Positions 33,113 to 42,226 of a DNA stretch of 64,000 nucleotides are shown piece after piece. How positions within the stretch are numbered: the first letter of the stretch is position 1; every line of letters begins with the position of its first letter. The notes below the pieces were generated by a model that saw only the letters and a list, made by a program, of their open reading frames with translations, did no database searches and was not told the origin of the DNA. The DNA is from Lachnospiraceae bacterium (lineage in GTDB: Bacteria > Bacillota > Clostridia > Lachnospirales > Lachnospiraceae), in NCBI GenBank assembly GCA_017453065.1, contig JAFTKW010000020.1, positions 1-64,000 on the forward strand, in the 5' to 3' direction. The translations under genes were made by a program, and so were the position numbers.

Positions 33113-33186
33113 TAGCGAGAGGGGGATTCGAACCCTCGACACCACGGGTATGAACCGTGTGCTCTAGCCAACTGAGCTATCTCGCC
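33113..33186 (-). tRNA. tRNA-Met (anticodon CAU), elongator-like
   Basis: 74 nt. Acceptor GGCGAGA pairs with UCUCGCU, discriminator A. D-arm AGCUCAGUUGGCUAGAGC, anticodon loop UUCAUAC within CACGG/CCGUG, T-loop GUUCGAAUC. The first pair is G-U, not the unpaired C1-A72 of initiators. An Ile-lysidine tRNA (also CAU) is not excluded by sequence alone. Confidence 0.9.
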
Positions 33187-33207
33187 ATATCAAATTATGT
33201 TTTTAAA

Positions 33208-33280
33208 TGGGACCTATAGGGCTCGAACCTATGACCCTCTGCTTGTAAGGCAGATGCTCTCCCAGCTGAGCTAAGATCCC
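33208..33280 (-). tRNA. tRNA-Val (anticodon UAC)
   Basis: 73 nt. Acceptor GGGAUCU with AGGUCCC, discriminator A. Anticodon loop CUUACAA in UCUGC/GCAGA gives UAC. T-loop GUUCGAGCC. It is upstream of tRNA-Met and co-transcribed with it. Confidence 0.95.
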
Positions 33281-33312
33281 GTCCGCGAGTTGTATTCACA
33301 ACCGACTTTGCT

Positions 33313-33342
33313 AGTATAATGGATAGGATATGATGTTGTCAA
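33313..33342 (-). promoter_or_regulatory. Promoter of the tRNA-Val/tRNA-Met unit
   Basis: Minus-strand TTGACA (33342-33337), 18-bp spacer, TATACT (33318-33313). Confidence 0.8.
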
Positions 33343-33432
33343 GTCATTTTTTGAAAAAAATCCAAAAAAAATGTGATGAAATTTTTGCGGAATTTTGTAC
33401 GTCTGTGGAGGACTTGGAATCCAATTAATTTC

Positions 33433-33461
33433 TTGATTTTTAATATATGGTATATTATAAT
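33433..33461 (+). promoter_or_regulatory. Promoter of the purine permease gene
   Basis: TTGATT (33433-33438), 17-bp spacer, TATAAT (33456-33461). A 72-nt leader with a short CGCT...AGCG hairpin follows. No purine-riboswitch core was seen. Confidence 0.75.
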
Positions 33462-33533
33462 TTTTTTTGTGATTTTATATAGTAGGAACGCTTCAGGAGC
33501 GGACCTATAACGAATACGAAAGGGAGAAAAATC

Positions 33534-34889
33534 ATGGAAAAATTTTTTAAGTTGAAAGAGAATGGTACTAACGTTCGTACCGAGATCACTGCTGGTCTTA
33601 CTACATTCTTCGCAATGGCGTACATTCTCTTTGTCAATCCAAACATCTTGTCCCAGTCTGGTATGGAATGGGGCGCAGTTTTCCTAGCAACAATCATTGC
33701 ATCCGTAGTTGGTACTCTGATTATGGGTCTCGTTGCTAATGTTCCATATGCACAGGCACCTGGTATGGGCCTTAACGCATTCTTTGTTTACACTGTTTGC
33801 TTTGGTTTAGGATTTACCTGGCAGCAGGCATTGTCCATGGTATTTATCTGTGGATTACTCAACATCTTGATTACTGTTACTAAACTCAGAAAGTACATCA
33901 TCAAAGCCATTCCTACAAGCTTGCAGAATGCTATCGGCGGCGGTATCGGTCTGTTTGTTGCTTACATCGGCTTCTTGAATGTTGGCTTTGTTAACTTTGG
34001 TGCTGGAGTTCCTTCTCTGGCTACATTAAATACTCCAGTTCTTTGGGTATTCTGCATTGGTTTGGTAGTAACTATCGTTCTTATGCTTCTTAAAGTAAAA
34101 GGAGCTATGTTGCTTGCTATCATTATCACAACTATCGTTGGTATTCCTTTTGGTGTTACAACTATGGGAAGTTCTGTAAGCTTCACAGAAGCTTGCGCAG
34201 CTCTTCCAACAACCTTCCTTGCTATCTTCAGAGAAGGTGGCCTTGTAAGCTTGTTCACAGATGTATCCAAATTGCCATTGGTATTGATCACAATCTTCGC
34301 ATTCAGCATCACAGATACATTCGATACAATCGGTACCTTCATCGGAACTGGTCGTCAGAGTGGTATCTTCTCTGAAGAAGATGAGAAGATGATGGATCAG
34401 AATGCTGGTTTCAAGTCCAGATTGGACAAGGCTCTCTTTGCAGATGCTACAGCTACTTCTATCGGCGCTTTGTTTGGAACATCCAATACAACAACATTCG
34501 TAGAATCTGCAGCTGGTATCGGAGCAGGCGGACGTACAGGTCTTACATCTGTAGTAGTTTCCATTTGCTTTGCACTTTCTGCATTCTTGGCTACATTCGT
34601 TAGTGCAGTTCCATCTGCAGCTACAGCGCCAGCATTGGTTATGGTAGGTGTTCTGATGGCATCCTCCTTCAAGGATATCAAATGGAACGAATTGGACGAA
34701 GCTCTTCCAGCATTTTTCGCTGGCTTATTCATGGCTATTTGCTACAGCATTTCTTACGGTATCGCATTCGGTTTCATTACATACTGCATCGTTAAGATTT
34801 GTGCTCGCAAAGCAAAAGAAGTACATCCACTGTTGTGGGGTTGCACAGTATTGTTCATCTTGAACTTTGTATTGTTGGCAATTCTGTAA
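33534..34889 (+). CDS. NCS2-family (AzgA/PbuG-like) purine permease
   Basis: A 451-aa membrane protein with about 13 TM segments. The AzgA-type landmarks are TEITAGLTTFFAMAYILFVNP, the QAPGMGLNAFFVYTVC loop and SITDTFDTIGTFIGTG. These permeases take up hypoxanthine, guanine or adenine with a proton. RBS GAAAGGGAG before ATG. Codon use is strongly biased, as for well-expressed genes. Single gene with its own promoter and terminator. Which purine is preferred is not clear. Confidence 0.93.
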   Translation: MEKFFKLKENGTNVRTEITAGLTTFFAMAYILFVNPNILSQSGMEWGAVFLATIIASVVGTLIMGLVANVPYAQAPGMGLNAFFVYTVCFGLGFTWQQALSMVFICGLLNILITVTKLRKYIIKAIPTSLQNAIGGGIGLFVAYIGFLNVGFVNFGAGVPSLATLNTPVLWVFCIGLVVTIVLMLLKVKGAMLLAIIITTIVGIPFGVTTMGSSVSFTEACAALPTTFLAIFREGGLVSLFTDVSKLPLVLITIFAFSITDTFDTIGTFIGTGRQSGIFSEEDEKMMDQNAGFKSRLDKALFADATATSIGALFGTSNTTTFVESAAGIGAGGRTGLTSVVVSICFALSAFLATFVSAVPSAATAPALVMVGVLMASSFKDIKWNELDEALPAFFAGLFMAICYSISYGIAFGFITYCIVKICARKAKEVHPLLWGCTVLFILNFVLLAIL

Positions 34890-34916
34890 TTACAGATAGT
34901 TTAGCAATGATTAAAT

Positions 34917-34952
34917 GGGCGTTTCGGCTTAATAGTCGAAACGCTCTTTTTT
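34917..34952 (+). terminator. Rho-independent terminator
   Basis: GGGCGTTTCG / CGAAACGCTC hairpin and six T. The T-run overlaps the RBS region of the next gene. Confidence 0.93.
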
Positions 34953-34968
34953 GAAAGGACCGATAGGT

Positions 34969-35937
34969 ATGGAAAGTGTAGTGCAAGTAGTGTTGTTGAT
35001 GGTTGCTTTTGCAATGCTTTATATTGGTGCACACTGGTTGGTAGACGCCAGCACGAGAATTGGAGTTAAATTCGGAATGCCACAAATAGCGGTGGGACTT
35101 ACAATTGTGGCAATGGGGACAAGTGCATCGGAAGCAGTGGTGAGTATAACATCTGCACTAGAGGGAAATGCTGAGATTACAATAGGAAATATTGTGGGAA
35201 GTAATATTTTAAACGTACTTCTAATTTTGGGGATTTCTGCACTGATATCTTCGCTGACTATACAAAAAAACACTGTGTATGCAGAGATTCCAATCATGTT
35301 TGGCGTCACAGTGATGCTCCTGATTGCAGGAGTAAGGGACAACAACGTGGGAAGATTAGAGGGCGTGATTTTCCTATGGATTTTTATATTCTATTTGGCT
35401 TACCTTTTTCTTTTGGCAATCAAAGACAGAAAGGATAAAGCATTGCTTGAAGTGGAAGCGCCAGAAAATAGCAAGACAAGTATAGAGCATGCAAAAACAT
35501 CGGTACTGTTTTTGCGGATAGTAGTTAGTCTGATATTACTTATTGGTTCCAGTGATTTGGCCGTTCAAATTGTGAGTGCTATGGCCACGGCAATGGGAGT
35601 CGGCGATCGTATGTTGGGTTTTACAATTATTGCTATTGGAACATCCTTACCTGAATTGTTTACCTCTGTGGTTGCAGCCAAAAAAGGAAATGCAGATATT
35701 GTAGTTGGCAATATTGTTGGAAGTTGTATTTTTAACATTCTGTTTGTGGTTGGCACGGTGGCGGTTATGACGCCGGTTGTATTTGTGCCAGACTTTACGA
35801 TAGACACATTGATTGCTTTAGCTGTTTGTGTTCTACTGTTTGGCTGTGTTTTTAGAAAGAAAGAACTTACACGCAAACATGGGATTTTGATGTTGGTACT
35901 TTATGTGTTATACTTAGTTTATCTCTTTTTTCACTAA
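34969..35937 (+). CDS. CaCA-family cation exchanger
   Basis: A 322-aa, about ten-TM protein of the Ca2+/cation antiporter superfamily (YrbG-like). The two alpha repeats are clear: VAMGTSASEAVVSITSAL with NIVGSNILN, and IAIGTSLPELFTSVVAAKK with NIVGSCIFN. It exchanges Na+ (or H+/K+) for Ca2+ across the membrane. I start at ATG 34969 (GAAAGGA upstream); the TTG at 34951 falls in that RBS region. Confidence 0.93.
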   Translation: MESVVQVVLLMVAFAMLYIGAHWLVDASTRIGVKFGMPQIAVGLTIVAMGTSASEAVVSITSALEGNAEITIGNIVGSNILNVLLILGISALISSLTIQKNTVYAEIPIMFGVTVMLLIAGVRDNNVGRLEGVIFLWIFIFYLAYLFLLAIKDRKDKALLEVEAPENSKTSIEHAKTSVLFLRIVVSLILLIGSSDLAVQIVSAMATAMGVGDRMLGFTIIAIGTSLPELFTSVVAAKKGNADIVVGNIVGSCIFNILFVVGTVAVMTPVVFVPDFTIDTLIALAVCVLLFGCVFRKKELTRKHGILMLVLYVLYLVYLFFH

Positions 35938-35992
35938 GTATGGAGGAAAAAGAATTAAAGTTATAGATTAAGATAGGAGATCAAGGAAAGTT

Positions 35993-36544
35993 ATGAGAAT
36001 AGGCATGGGATACGATGTACACAAATTGGTTGAAGGCAGAGATATGATTATAGGTGGTGTGCACATTCCTTATGAAAAAGGTTTGCTGGGACATTCGGAC
36101 GCAGACGTGTTGACCCACGCTGTGATGGATGCTTTGCTTGGGGCTTCGGCTCTTGGCGATATTGGAAAGCATTTCCCGGATACAGATCCAGCTTACAAAG
36201 GAATATCCTCTATTACATTACTTGAAAAAGTAGGAGAATTATTAGAAGAGAATTGTTTCTTCATTGAAAATATAGATGCGACCATTATTGCTCAGGCACC
36301 AAAGATGCGACCTCACATTGACCAGATGCGTGCTAACATTGCAAGAGCACTGGGAATTGATGTGGATCAGGTCAATGTAAAGGCGACCACAGAAGAAGGG
36401 CTTGGATTTACTGGAGCTGGAGAAGGTATTTCCTCTCAGGCGATATGTCTGCTTACCACACCAAAGAATATGGTGACTATGGATATGACGGGCGAAGACG
36501 GTCAATCTAAGTGTGGTGGATGTCAGGGTTGCTCCAAAAAGTAA
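35993..36544 (+). CDS. ispF: 2-C-methyl-D-erythritol 2,4-cyclodiphosphate synthase with Cys-rich tail
   Basis: A 183-aa enzyme of the MEP isoprenoid pathway that cyclises CDP-ME 2-phosphate to MEcPP. The N-terminal [15 protein letters not shown] carries the metal-binding D-x-[19 protein letters not shown] and [19 protein letters not shown] are also diagnostic. The core usually ends near residue 160. Here about 20 further residues end in [11 protein letters not shown], with three cysteines of a CxxCxxC type. Start follows AAGGAAAGTT. Confidence 0.96.
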   Translation: MRIGMGYDVHKLVEGRDMIIGGVHIPYEKGLLGHSDADVLTHAVMDALLGASALGDIGKHFPDTDPAYKGISSITLLEKVGELLEENCFFIENIDATIIAQAPKMRPHIDQMRANIARALGIDVDQVNVKATTEEGLGFTGAGEGISSQAICLLTTPKNMVTMDMTGEDGQSKCGGCQGCSKK

Positions 36545-36611
36545 GGATAGTATGCCGGCTAAGTTACAAGGCAGAGGTAAAGGTTTGGCATATTAAGTAG
36601 TGCAAAAATAG

Positions 36612-36640
36612 TTGACAAAATTTAAGGTTTTGCATAATAT
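36612..36640 (+). promoter_or_regulatory. Promoter of the T-box/cysE transcript
   Basis: TTGACA (36612-36617), 17-bp spacer, TAATAT (36635-36640). Confidence 0.8.
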
Positions 36641-36654
36641 GAACTATATATGTA

Positions 36655-36926
36655 AAAGCGATGAACAGAAAGAGTACCTTTCGGGAAGATGTCAGAGAGG
36701 AAGCGCCACCGGCTGAAAGCGCATCTCATTGAAACAAAAGGGAAGTGCATCTGTGAGCTGGCTCTTTGAAACGGTAGTGTTAGGGTTTAAATTCCCTCTT
36801 GCTACTTGAGTAGTAGAGCACGTTTACTTCACGTTACGGAGATTGAGGGAAGAACAGTTTGTTCTTAACAAGAGTGGAACCGCGGATACATCCGTCTCTT
36901 AGGAGATAGATGTGTCCGTTTTTTTG
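36655..36926 (+). promoter_or_regulatory. T-box riboswitch, probably tRNA-Cys specific
   Basis: About 270-nt leader. Stem I has the GCGATGAACAGAAAGAGTA start and the AGAGAGGAAG bulge. The T-box proper is AAGAGTGGAACCGCGGATA. The terminator CGGATACATC / GATGTGTCCG plus seven T is at 36886-36926. A TGC (Cys) triplet lies in the GGAAGTGCATC segment of the specifier-loop region. Uncharged tRNA-Cys should stabilise the antiterminator and switch on cysE and perhaps cysS. Codon assignment is inferred from the downstream genes. Confidence 0.93.
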
Positions 36927-37032
36927 TGATGGCGACGAGGAAAATGGACATTGTGCTTGCACGAATGGACATTTGACGACCGCTAATCAGAGCGAGATTC
37001 GCAAAGCGTATCTCGTCTCTGTTATGGTAACG
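36919..37032. repeat. Interspersed palindromic repeat, copy 2
   Basis: Shares both ends with 17191-17376: TTTTTTGTGATGGCGACGAGG at the left, and GACGACCGCTAATCAGA, CGAGATTCGCAAAGCGTATCTCG, TCTCTGT at the right. The middle is different and shorter. It lies between the T-box terminator and cysE, so readthrough transcripts carry it. Confidence 0.65.
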
Positions 37033-37105
37033 AAGCAAGCGCACTCACGAAGTGGGTGTCGGATGGCGAACCAGATGGCGCAGAACTCTATATCAGGGGG
37101 TATAT

Positions 37106-37756
37106 ATGGGATTTATTAAAAGTCTTAAAGAAGAAATCAATATCATACGAGAACGAGATCCTGCAATTCATTCATCATGGGAAGTGCTTTTGTATCCTAG
37201 TTTTAAGGCTATGTTGCATTATCGTACCGCCCACAAGTTGTACGAGAAAAAGCATTACTTTTTGGCCAGATGGATATCTCAAAGAGCAGTTCGAAAGACT
37301 GGAATCGAGATTCATCCGGGTGCTAAGATTGGCAAAGGTTTTTTTATAGACCATGGTCACGGCGTAATCATTGGTGAAACAACCATTATTGGCGACAATG
37401 TGACGCTGTATCAGGGTGTTACTCTTGGGGGTAACGGAAAGGAACAGGGCAAGCGACATCCTACTATTGGAGACAATGTCATGATTAGTGCAGGAGCCAA
37501 AGTTCTAGGTTCCTTTACCATAGGAGAAAACTCCAAGATTGGTGCGGGAAGTGTTGTGCTGGCCGAGGTGCCACCGAATTCTACGGTAGTAGGTGTTCCT
37601 GGAAGAGTGGTAAGACGGAACAATCAGGTATTACCTAGAGAAGAACTGGATCATGTGCATCTTCCAGACCCAGTAAAAGAAGAATTACAACTGCTTCGTA
37701 AAGCAAATGCCGATTTGGCAGAGCGTGTTTTGCAGCTGGAGAAGCATTTTTCGTAA
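37106..37756 (+). CDS. cysE: Serine O-acetyltransferase
   Basis: A 216-aa enzyme that makes O-acetylserine, the cysteine precursor. The N-terminal helical part ([20 protein letters not shown]) is followed by left-handed hexapeptide repeats ([24 protein letters not shown] is really GHGVIIGET here), [10 protein letters not shown], and VPGRVVRR. It uses the catalytic His of FIDHGHG. The start is ATG 37106, after CAGGGGG; the frame runs 18 codons upstream without an RBS. A T-box lies 180 nt upstream and cysS follows, so this is a cysteine supply and charging unit. Confidence 0.94.
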   Translation: MGFIKSLKEEINIIRERDPAIHSSWEVLLYPSFKAMLHYRTAHKLYEKKHYFLARWISQRAVRKTGIEIHPGAKIGKGFFIDHGHGVIIGETTIIGDNVTLYQGVTLGGNGKEQGKRHPTIGDNVMISAGAKVLGSFTIGENSKIGAGSVVLAEVPPNSTVVGVPGRVVRRNNQVLPREELDHVHLPDPVKEELQLLRKANADLAERVLQLEKHFS

Positions 37757-37837
37757 GCATTACTGCGATTTTTGTAAACAAGAAAATTGACGGATAATTA
37801 ATCTCGAAAACGATAGAAAAGATAAAAGGAGAAAGAA

Positions 37838-39250
37838 ATGAAGATTTACAATACTTTAACCAAACAGAAAGAAGATTTCGTACCTATTGAGCCTGGAAAG
37901 GTAAAGATGTATGTGTGTGGACCTACCGTATACAACTTAATCCATATTGGAAATGCCAGACCAATGATTGTGTTTGATACTTTTCGCAGATATATGGAGC
38001 ACAAGGGATACGAAGTAAACTATGTATCCAACTTTACAGATGTAGATGACAAGATTATCAAGAAAGCCATTGAAGAAGGTGTAGATTCTTCTGTGATTTC
38101 TCAGAGATATATTGCAGAGTGCAAAAAGGATATGGAGGCGATGAATGTCAAGCCAGCCACCAAGCATCCTTTGGCGACCGAAGAAATCTGCGGAATGCTG
38201 GATATGATTGGCGATTTGATTGAAAAAGGTCACGCTTATGTGGCAGCAGACGGTACTGTATATTTCCGTACCAGAAGCTTTAAGGAATATGGCAAGCTTT
38301 CTCACAAAAATCTAGATGACTTGCAGGGCGGAAATCGTTCCTTACTTGTATCTGGTGAGGATCAGAAGGAAGATTCCTTGGACTTTGTATTGTGGAAACC
38401 AAAGAAGGATGGAGAGCCTTACTGGGAGTCTCCATGGTGCAATGGTCGTCCTGGTTGGCATATTGAATGTTCTGTTATGAGCAAGAAGTATTTGGGAGAC
38501 CAGATCGATATCCATGCAGGCGGTGAAGACCTAGTATTCCCACACCATGAAAATGAAATCGCTCAGTCTGAGGCTGCCAACGGCAAAGAATTTGCACGTT
38601 ACTGGATGCACAATGCATTCCTTAACATTGACAACAAAAAGATGTCCAAGTCTGCAGGAAACTTCTTTACTGTAAGAGACATCGCTGAAAAATATGATTT
38701 GCAGGTGCTTCGTTTCTTTATGCTCTCTGCACACTATAGAAGTCCACTGAACTTCAGCGCAGACTTGATGGAAGCTGCAAAGAGTGGTTATGAGAGAATT
38801 GTAACTTGCGTGGCAAATCTGAAATACCTTTTGGATGCAAAGACAGAAGAGGCCGGATTGAGTGCAGAGGAAGAGACACTTCTTACAGAGGCAAAGCAGT
38901 TTGTGACTCGTTTTGATGAAGCCATGGACGATGACTGCAATACAGCAGATGCGATTTCTGTTATCTTTGAATTGGTGAAATTTGTGAATACCAATGCGGA
39001 CGGCACAAAGAGCAAGGCATTTATTCAGGCGCTTAAGGATGAAGTAGTCATGCTCAGTGATATCTGCGGTCTAATTGTGGAAAAGAAAGAAGAGATGCTG
39101 GATGAAGAAATCGAGAATCTGATTGCAGAGAGACAGGCAGCTCGAAAAGAAAAGAATTTTGCACGCGCAGATGAAATCCGTGATATACTGTTGGAAAAGG
39201 GTATCGAATTGAAGGATACCAGGGAAGGCGTAAAGTGGCAGAGAGTATAA
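37838..39250 (+). CDS. cysS: Cysteinyl-tRNA synthetase
   Basis: A 470-aa class I synthetase. HIGH-like motif is [12 protein letters not shown] in [12 protein letters not shown], and KMSKSAGNF is complete. Zinc ligands include CGPTVYN and the WHIECS segment. RBS AAAGGAG before ATG. It overlaps the mini-RNase III gene by 16 bp. The order cysE-cysS-mrnC-rlmB-sigH matches the Bacillus/Clostridia arrangement, and the gene may be partly under the T-box. Confidence 0.97.
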   Translation: MKIYNTLTKQKEDFVPIEPGKVKMYVCGPTVYNLIHIGNARPMIVFDTFRRYMEHKGYEVNYVSNFTDVDDKIIKKAIEEGVDSSVISQRYIAECKKDMEAMNVKPATKHPLATEEICGMLDMIGDLIEKGHAYVAADGTVYFRTRSFKEYGKLSHKNLDDLQGGNRSLLVSGEDQKEDSLDFVLWKPKKDGEPYWESPWCNGRPGWHIECSVMSKKYLGDQIDIHAGGEDLVFPHHENEIAQSEAANGKEFARYWMHNAFLNIDNKKMSKSAGNFFTVRDIAEKYDLQVLRFFMLSAHYRSPLNFSADLMEAAKSGYERIVTCVANLKYLLDAKTEEAGLSAEEETLLTEAKQFVTRFDEAMDDDCNTADAISVIFELVKFVNTNADGTKSKAFIQALKDEVVMLSDICGLIVEKKEEMLDEEIENLIAERQAARKEKNFARADEIRDILLEKGIELKDTREGVKWQRV

Positions 39251-39675
39251 CACTATTAAGTCAAATTAAAGAGAAGTTTGGGTGTGGACCAGTGGATGTA
39301 AGAACCTACTCGCCCCTCACCCTTGCTTACATCGGAGATGCAATCTTTGATTTGGTGATTCGCACCGTTGTCGTAGAGAGGGCGAATCGTCCAGCCAATC
39401 AGTTGCACAAAGAGACAGTCAAATATGTAAAGGCAGAGACGCAGGCACAGATGATTGATGTGTTGCTTCCTCTTTTTACAGAGGAGGAAATTGCGGTATA
39501 CAAGCGTGGCAAGAATGCCAAGCCTTACACCAAGGCCAAAAACGCTACCTTTGGAGAATACCACAAGGCAACTGGCTTCGAGGCTGTAGTAGGCTATCTG
39601 TATTTACAGGATGATATGCCAAGAATCTTGGAATTGATTCAGCATGGTATTTCTGCTATAGGGATGGAACTTTAA
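39235..39675 (+). CDS. mrnC: Mini-ribonuclease III
   Basis: A 146-aa protein, the RNase III catalytic domain without a dsRNA-binding domain. It matures 23S rRNA in Firmicutes. YSPLTLAYIGDAIFDLVIR carries the catalytic Asp, and ATGFEAVVGYLYL the second acidic site. The GTG start at 39235 follows GGAAGGCG and overlaps cysS by 16 bp. Confidence 0.95.
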   Translation: MAESITLLSQIKEKFGCGPVDVRTYSPLTLAYIGDAIFDLVIRTVVVERANRPANQLHKETVKYVKAETQAQMIDVLLPLFTEEEIAVYKRGKNAKPYTKAKNATFGEYHKATGFEAVVGYLYLQDDMPRILELIQHGISAIGMEL

Positions 39676-39735
39676 CCATTTACAAGGATAGTGACAGCGA
39701 GTTTACAGCAGGGATTCGCAGAAAAAGGAGAATAT

Positions 39736-40476
39736 ATGGGATATCAGGAATTTACCATAGAAGGAAGAAATGCGGTTATCGAAGCATTTCGCAGTGGAAA
39801 GCCAATAGACAAAGTGTTTATCTTGGATGGTTGTCAGGATGGACCAATCATGACCATCAAGAGAGAGGCCTCCAAACACGATACATTGATTAAGTATGTT
39901 TCCAAGGAGCGCTTGGATCAGATGTCTGAAACAGGCAAGCACCAGGGCGTTATAGCCTATGCGGCTGCCTATGAATATGCACAAGTGGAAGATATATTGG
40001 ACAATGCTAAGGCGAAAGGGGAACCACCTTTTATCTTTTTGCTGGATAATATTGAGGACCCACATAACTTGGGGGCTATCATTCGTACCGCCAATCTGGC
40101 AGGTGCACATGGAGTGATTATTCCTAAGAACAGAGCGGCTGGATTGACAGCGACAGTGGCTAGAACTTCCGCTGGAGCATTGAATTATACTCCTGTAGCA
40201 AAGGTTACCAACATGTCACAGACCATCGAAGCCTTGAAAAAAGAAGGACTTTGGTTTGTCTGCGCAGATATGGGTGGCACCACCATGTACGACTTGGACC
40301 TTAGAGGACCAATTGGTTTGGTCATTGGCAATGAAGGGGAAGGCGTAGGACGTTTGGTAAAAGAGAAGTGTGATATGATTGCCTCTATACCTATGAAGGG
40401 GGATATCGATTCGCTCAATGCTTCTGTGGCAGCAGGCGTACTGGCTTATGAAATTGTAAGACAACGTCTGAAATAG
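39736..40476 (+). CDS. rlmB: 23S rRNA (guanosine-2'-O-)-methyltransferase, RlmB/TrmH family
   Basis: A 246-aa SPOUT enzyme that methylates rRNA ribose from SAM. Substrate-binding domain at the start (EGRNAVIEAFRSGKPI), then the knot with DNIEDPHNLGAIIRTANLAG, LVIGNEGEGVGR and SLNASVAAGVLAYE. The start is ATG 39736 with AAAAAGGAG upstream; the 15 codons before it are not family-like. It follows mrnC after 60 nt. Confidence 0.95.
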   Translation: MGYQEFTIEGRNAVIEAFRSGKPIDKVFILDGCQDGPIMTIKREASKHDTLIKYVSKERLDQMSETGKHQGVIAYAAAYEYAQVEDILDNAKAKGEPPFIFLLDNIEDPHNLGAIIRTANLAGAHGVIIPKNRAAGLTATVARTSAGALNYTPVAKVTNMSQTIEALKKEGLWFVCADMGGTTMYDLDLRGPIGLVIGNEGEGVGRLVKEKCDMIASIPMKGDIDSLNASVAAGVLAYEIVRQRLK

Positions 40477-40559
40477 GCGTGGATGTGCGCAGATGAGCAG
40501 GCGGCTTGGCAACAGTATGGCGCACTAGGCCGTGGCAAGAGTTTGTGTGAGGACATAGT

Positions 40560-41189
40560 ATGGAAAAGATGTATGACGACGTGTCAGATGAAGAACTGAT
40601 AGATCGTTTGAGACAGGGTGAAAATGGAATAACGGATTATCTTTTGGACAAGTTCAAAAATTTGGTTCGAAGCAAGGCTCAGTCTATGTACATCTTGGGA
40701 GCGGACAATGATGACTTGATTCAAGAGGGCATGATTGGGCTGTTCAAGGCTATCAGAGACTATGATAGTGGAAGAGATGCCAGCTTTTTTACTTTTGCCG
40801 ATTTGTGTATCAGTAGGCAGATGTACAATGCTGTACAGGCATCACAAAGACAAAAACATATTCCACTCAACACCTATATTTCTCTTTATTCCCAGGTGGA
40901 CAGAGAGTCAGGCGAAGGACAGGAACTCGCAGAGACTATTCCGTCTCAAGCGGGCCCATCTCCAGAGGAAATTGTCATTGGCAATGAGGCGGCAAAGGCT
41001 TTGGAGTATTTGATTCAGCAGGAACTCAGTGACTTTGAAAATCAGGTGCTAGATTTGCATTTGATTGGAATGAGTTATGTTCAGATTGCGAAAGTCTTGG
41101 GAAGAGATGAAAAGTCCACAGACAATGCACTTCACAGAGTGAAGTCCAAAGTAAAGAAATTGATGAAGGCGCAAAATGCAGCTGAATAA
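40560..41189 (+). CDS. sigH: RNA polymerase sigma factor SigH-like
   Basis: A 209-aa sigma-70-family protein of the SigH type. Region 2 is DDLIQEGMIGLFKAIRDYDSG and TFADLCISRQMYNAVQ. Region 4 includes GMSYVQIAKVLGRDEKSTDNALHRVKSKVKK. In Clostridia and Bacilli it drives early sporulation, competence and stationary genes. Position behind rlmB is the usual one. RBS GTGAGGA. Whether this organism sporulates is not shown by the window. Confidence 0.93.
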   Translation: MEKMYDDVSDEELIDRLRQGENGITDYLLDKFKNLVRSKAQSMYILGADNDDLIQEGMIGLFKAIRDYDSGRDASFFTFADLCISRQMYNAVQASQRQKHIPLNTYISLYSQVDRESGEGQELAETIPSQAGPSPEEIVIGNEAAKALEYLIQQELSDFENQVLDLHLIGMSYVQIAKVLGRDEKSTDNALHRVKSKVKKLMKAQNAAE

Positions 41190-41247
41190 GAATTGGTGTA
41201 TAGGCGTCAAGATAATTGATATTAAGAAAAGAAATAACAAGAAAAAG

Positions 41248-41292
41248 AAATACCAAGAGAATGGAGTCTGGCTCCTACTCTTGGTATTTTTT
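41248..41292. terminator. Bidirectional terminator
   Basis: AAATACCAAGAG / CTCTTGGTATTT with an inner GGAG/CTCC pairing and a T-run. It ends sigH and the convergent HAD gene. Confidence 0.92.
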
Positions 41293-41300
41293 GATTCTGG

Positions 41301-42113
41301 CTATCCGATAAAGCTGAAGTGCAAAAGTGCGTTCCAAATGCCGTCCTGGCTTGCATTGTCCGTTACATAGCTTACCTGGTCGAAGAGACTGGTTGGATTG
41401 GAGTTTCCCATGGCAATGCTGTTTGGCACATACTGAAGCATTGGCAAATCGTTGTTGCTGTCACCGAAGGCATAAGATTGACTAAGTGGTAATTGGTAGA
41501 AATCCAATACGCGCTGAATGCCAGTAGCCTTGGAATAACCAGTAGGGACAAATTCTCTGAAGTTCCCGCCTCTGTCGATACAATCAAAGTACTTGTCGCT
41601 AACCTTTCGAAAGGCTTCTAACTGAGCGGGCTCTTGGAACCATATTACGAATTTGTCGCTGACAAAGCTAGGGTCTTCTAAATTAGTGGGCATATGATAG
41701 CCTCTGCGGAGAAAGGCCTGATACATGCGCTGAGCCTGTGGGTCATGAAGCGGACGGCTTAGGTCAAAGCAAACATGCATCTTTGACTCAAATAACAGAT
41801 CCACATCGGTTGCCTTGGCAATATTTAGAATATCCATCATGGTCTCGTGGCTCTGGGTTACGGATAGAATTTCTTGTTCGCCACAGTAGATGTTGGTACC
41901 GCAGCCGCATACATACCCATCAAAACCTATGTCGCGAAAGCGTGCTTCTACATTTTGAAAGCATCTGCCAGTGTTGATGAACATCAAATGGCCATTGGCT
42001 CTGGCCTCCTGTATTCCCTTTTTGGTACGTTCTGGAATGGAACGGTCCACTTCGGATGTGAGGGTGCCATCTATATCAAAAAATGCAATTTTAATTTGGC
42101 GTGTATCTGTCAT
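41301..42113 (-). CDS. HAD-superfamily Cof-type phosphatase
   Basis: A 270-aa HAD-IIB hydrolase. Motif I is FFDIDGTLTS (nucleophile Asp), motif II FINTGRC, motif III includes KATGIQRVL, and motif IV YAFGDSNNDLPML. It is a cytoplasmic sugar-phosphate or cofactor phosphatase; the type C2b cap is large. The start is ATG 42113, placing the family start MTDTRQIKIAFFD. Substrate unknown. Confidence 0.92.
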   Translation of the reverse strand: MTDTRQIKIAFFDIDGTLTSEVDRSIPERTKKGIQEARANGHLMFINTGRCFQNVEARFRDIGFDGYVCGCGTNIYCGEQEILSVTQSHETMMDILNIAKATDVDLLFESKMHVCFDLSRPLHDPQAQRMYQAFLRRGYHMPTNLEDPSFVSDKFVIWFQEPAQLEAFRKVSDKYFDCIDRGGNFREFVPTGYSKATGIQRVLDFYQLPLSQSYAFGDSNNDLPMLQYVPNSIAMGNSNPTSLFDQVSYVTDNASQDGIWNALLHFSFIG

Positions 42114-42226
42114 TGTGATTACTTCCTTTATTTTTGCTTTGTTCATTGTAATGCTTTTTCTAAGTAATGTCAAAATGACCTTCAAACTAGGTCTGAAAAT
42201 CTTTTTCCTTATTTATAGAAAATGGG

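Noticed and set aside
33281-33533. Purine riboswitch before the purine permease
   Set aside because: No TATA...CCTGATAATATGG-type core or paired loops were found; only a promoter and a short hairpin.
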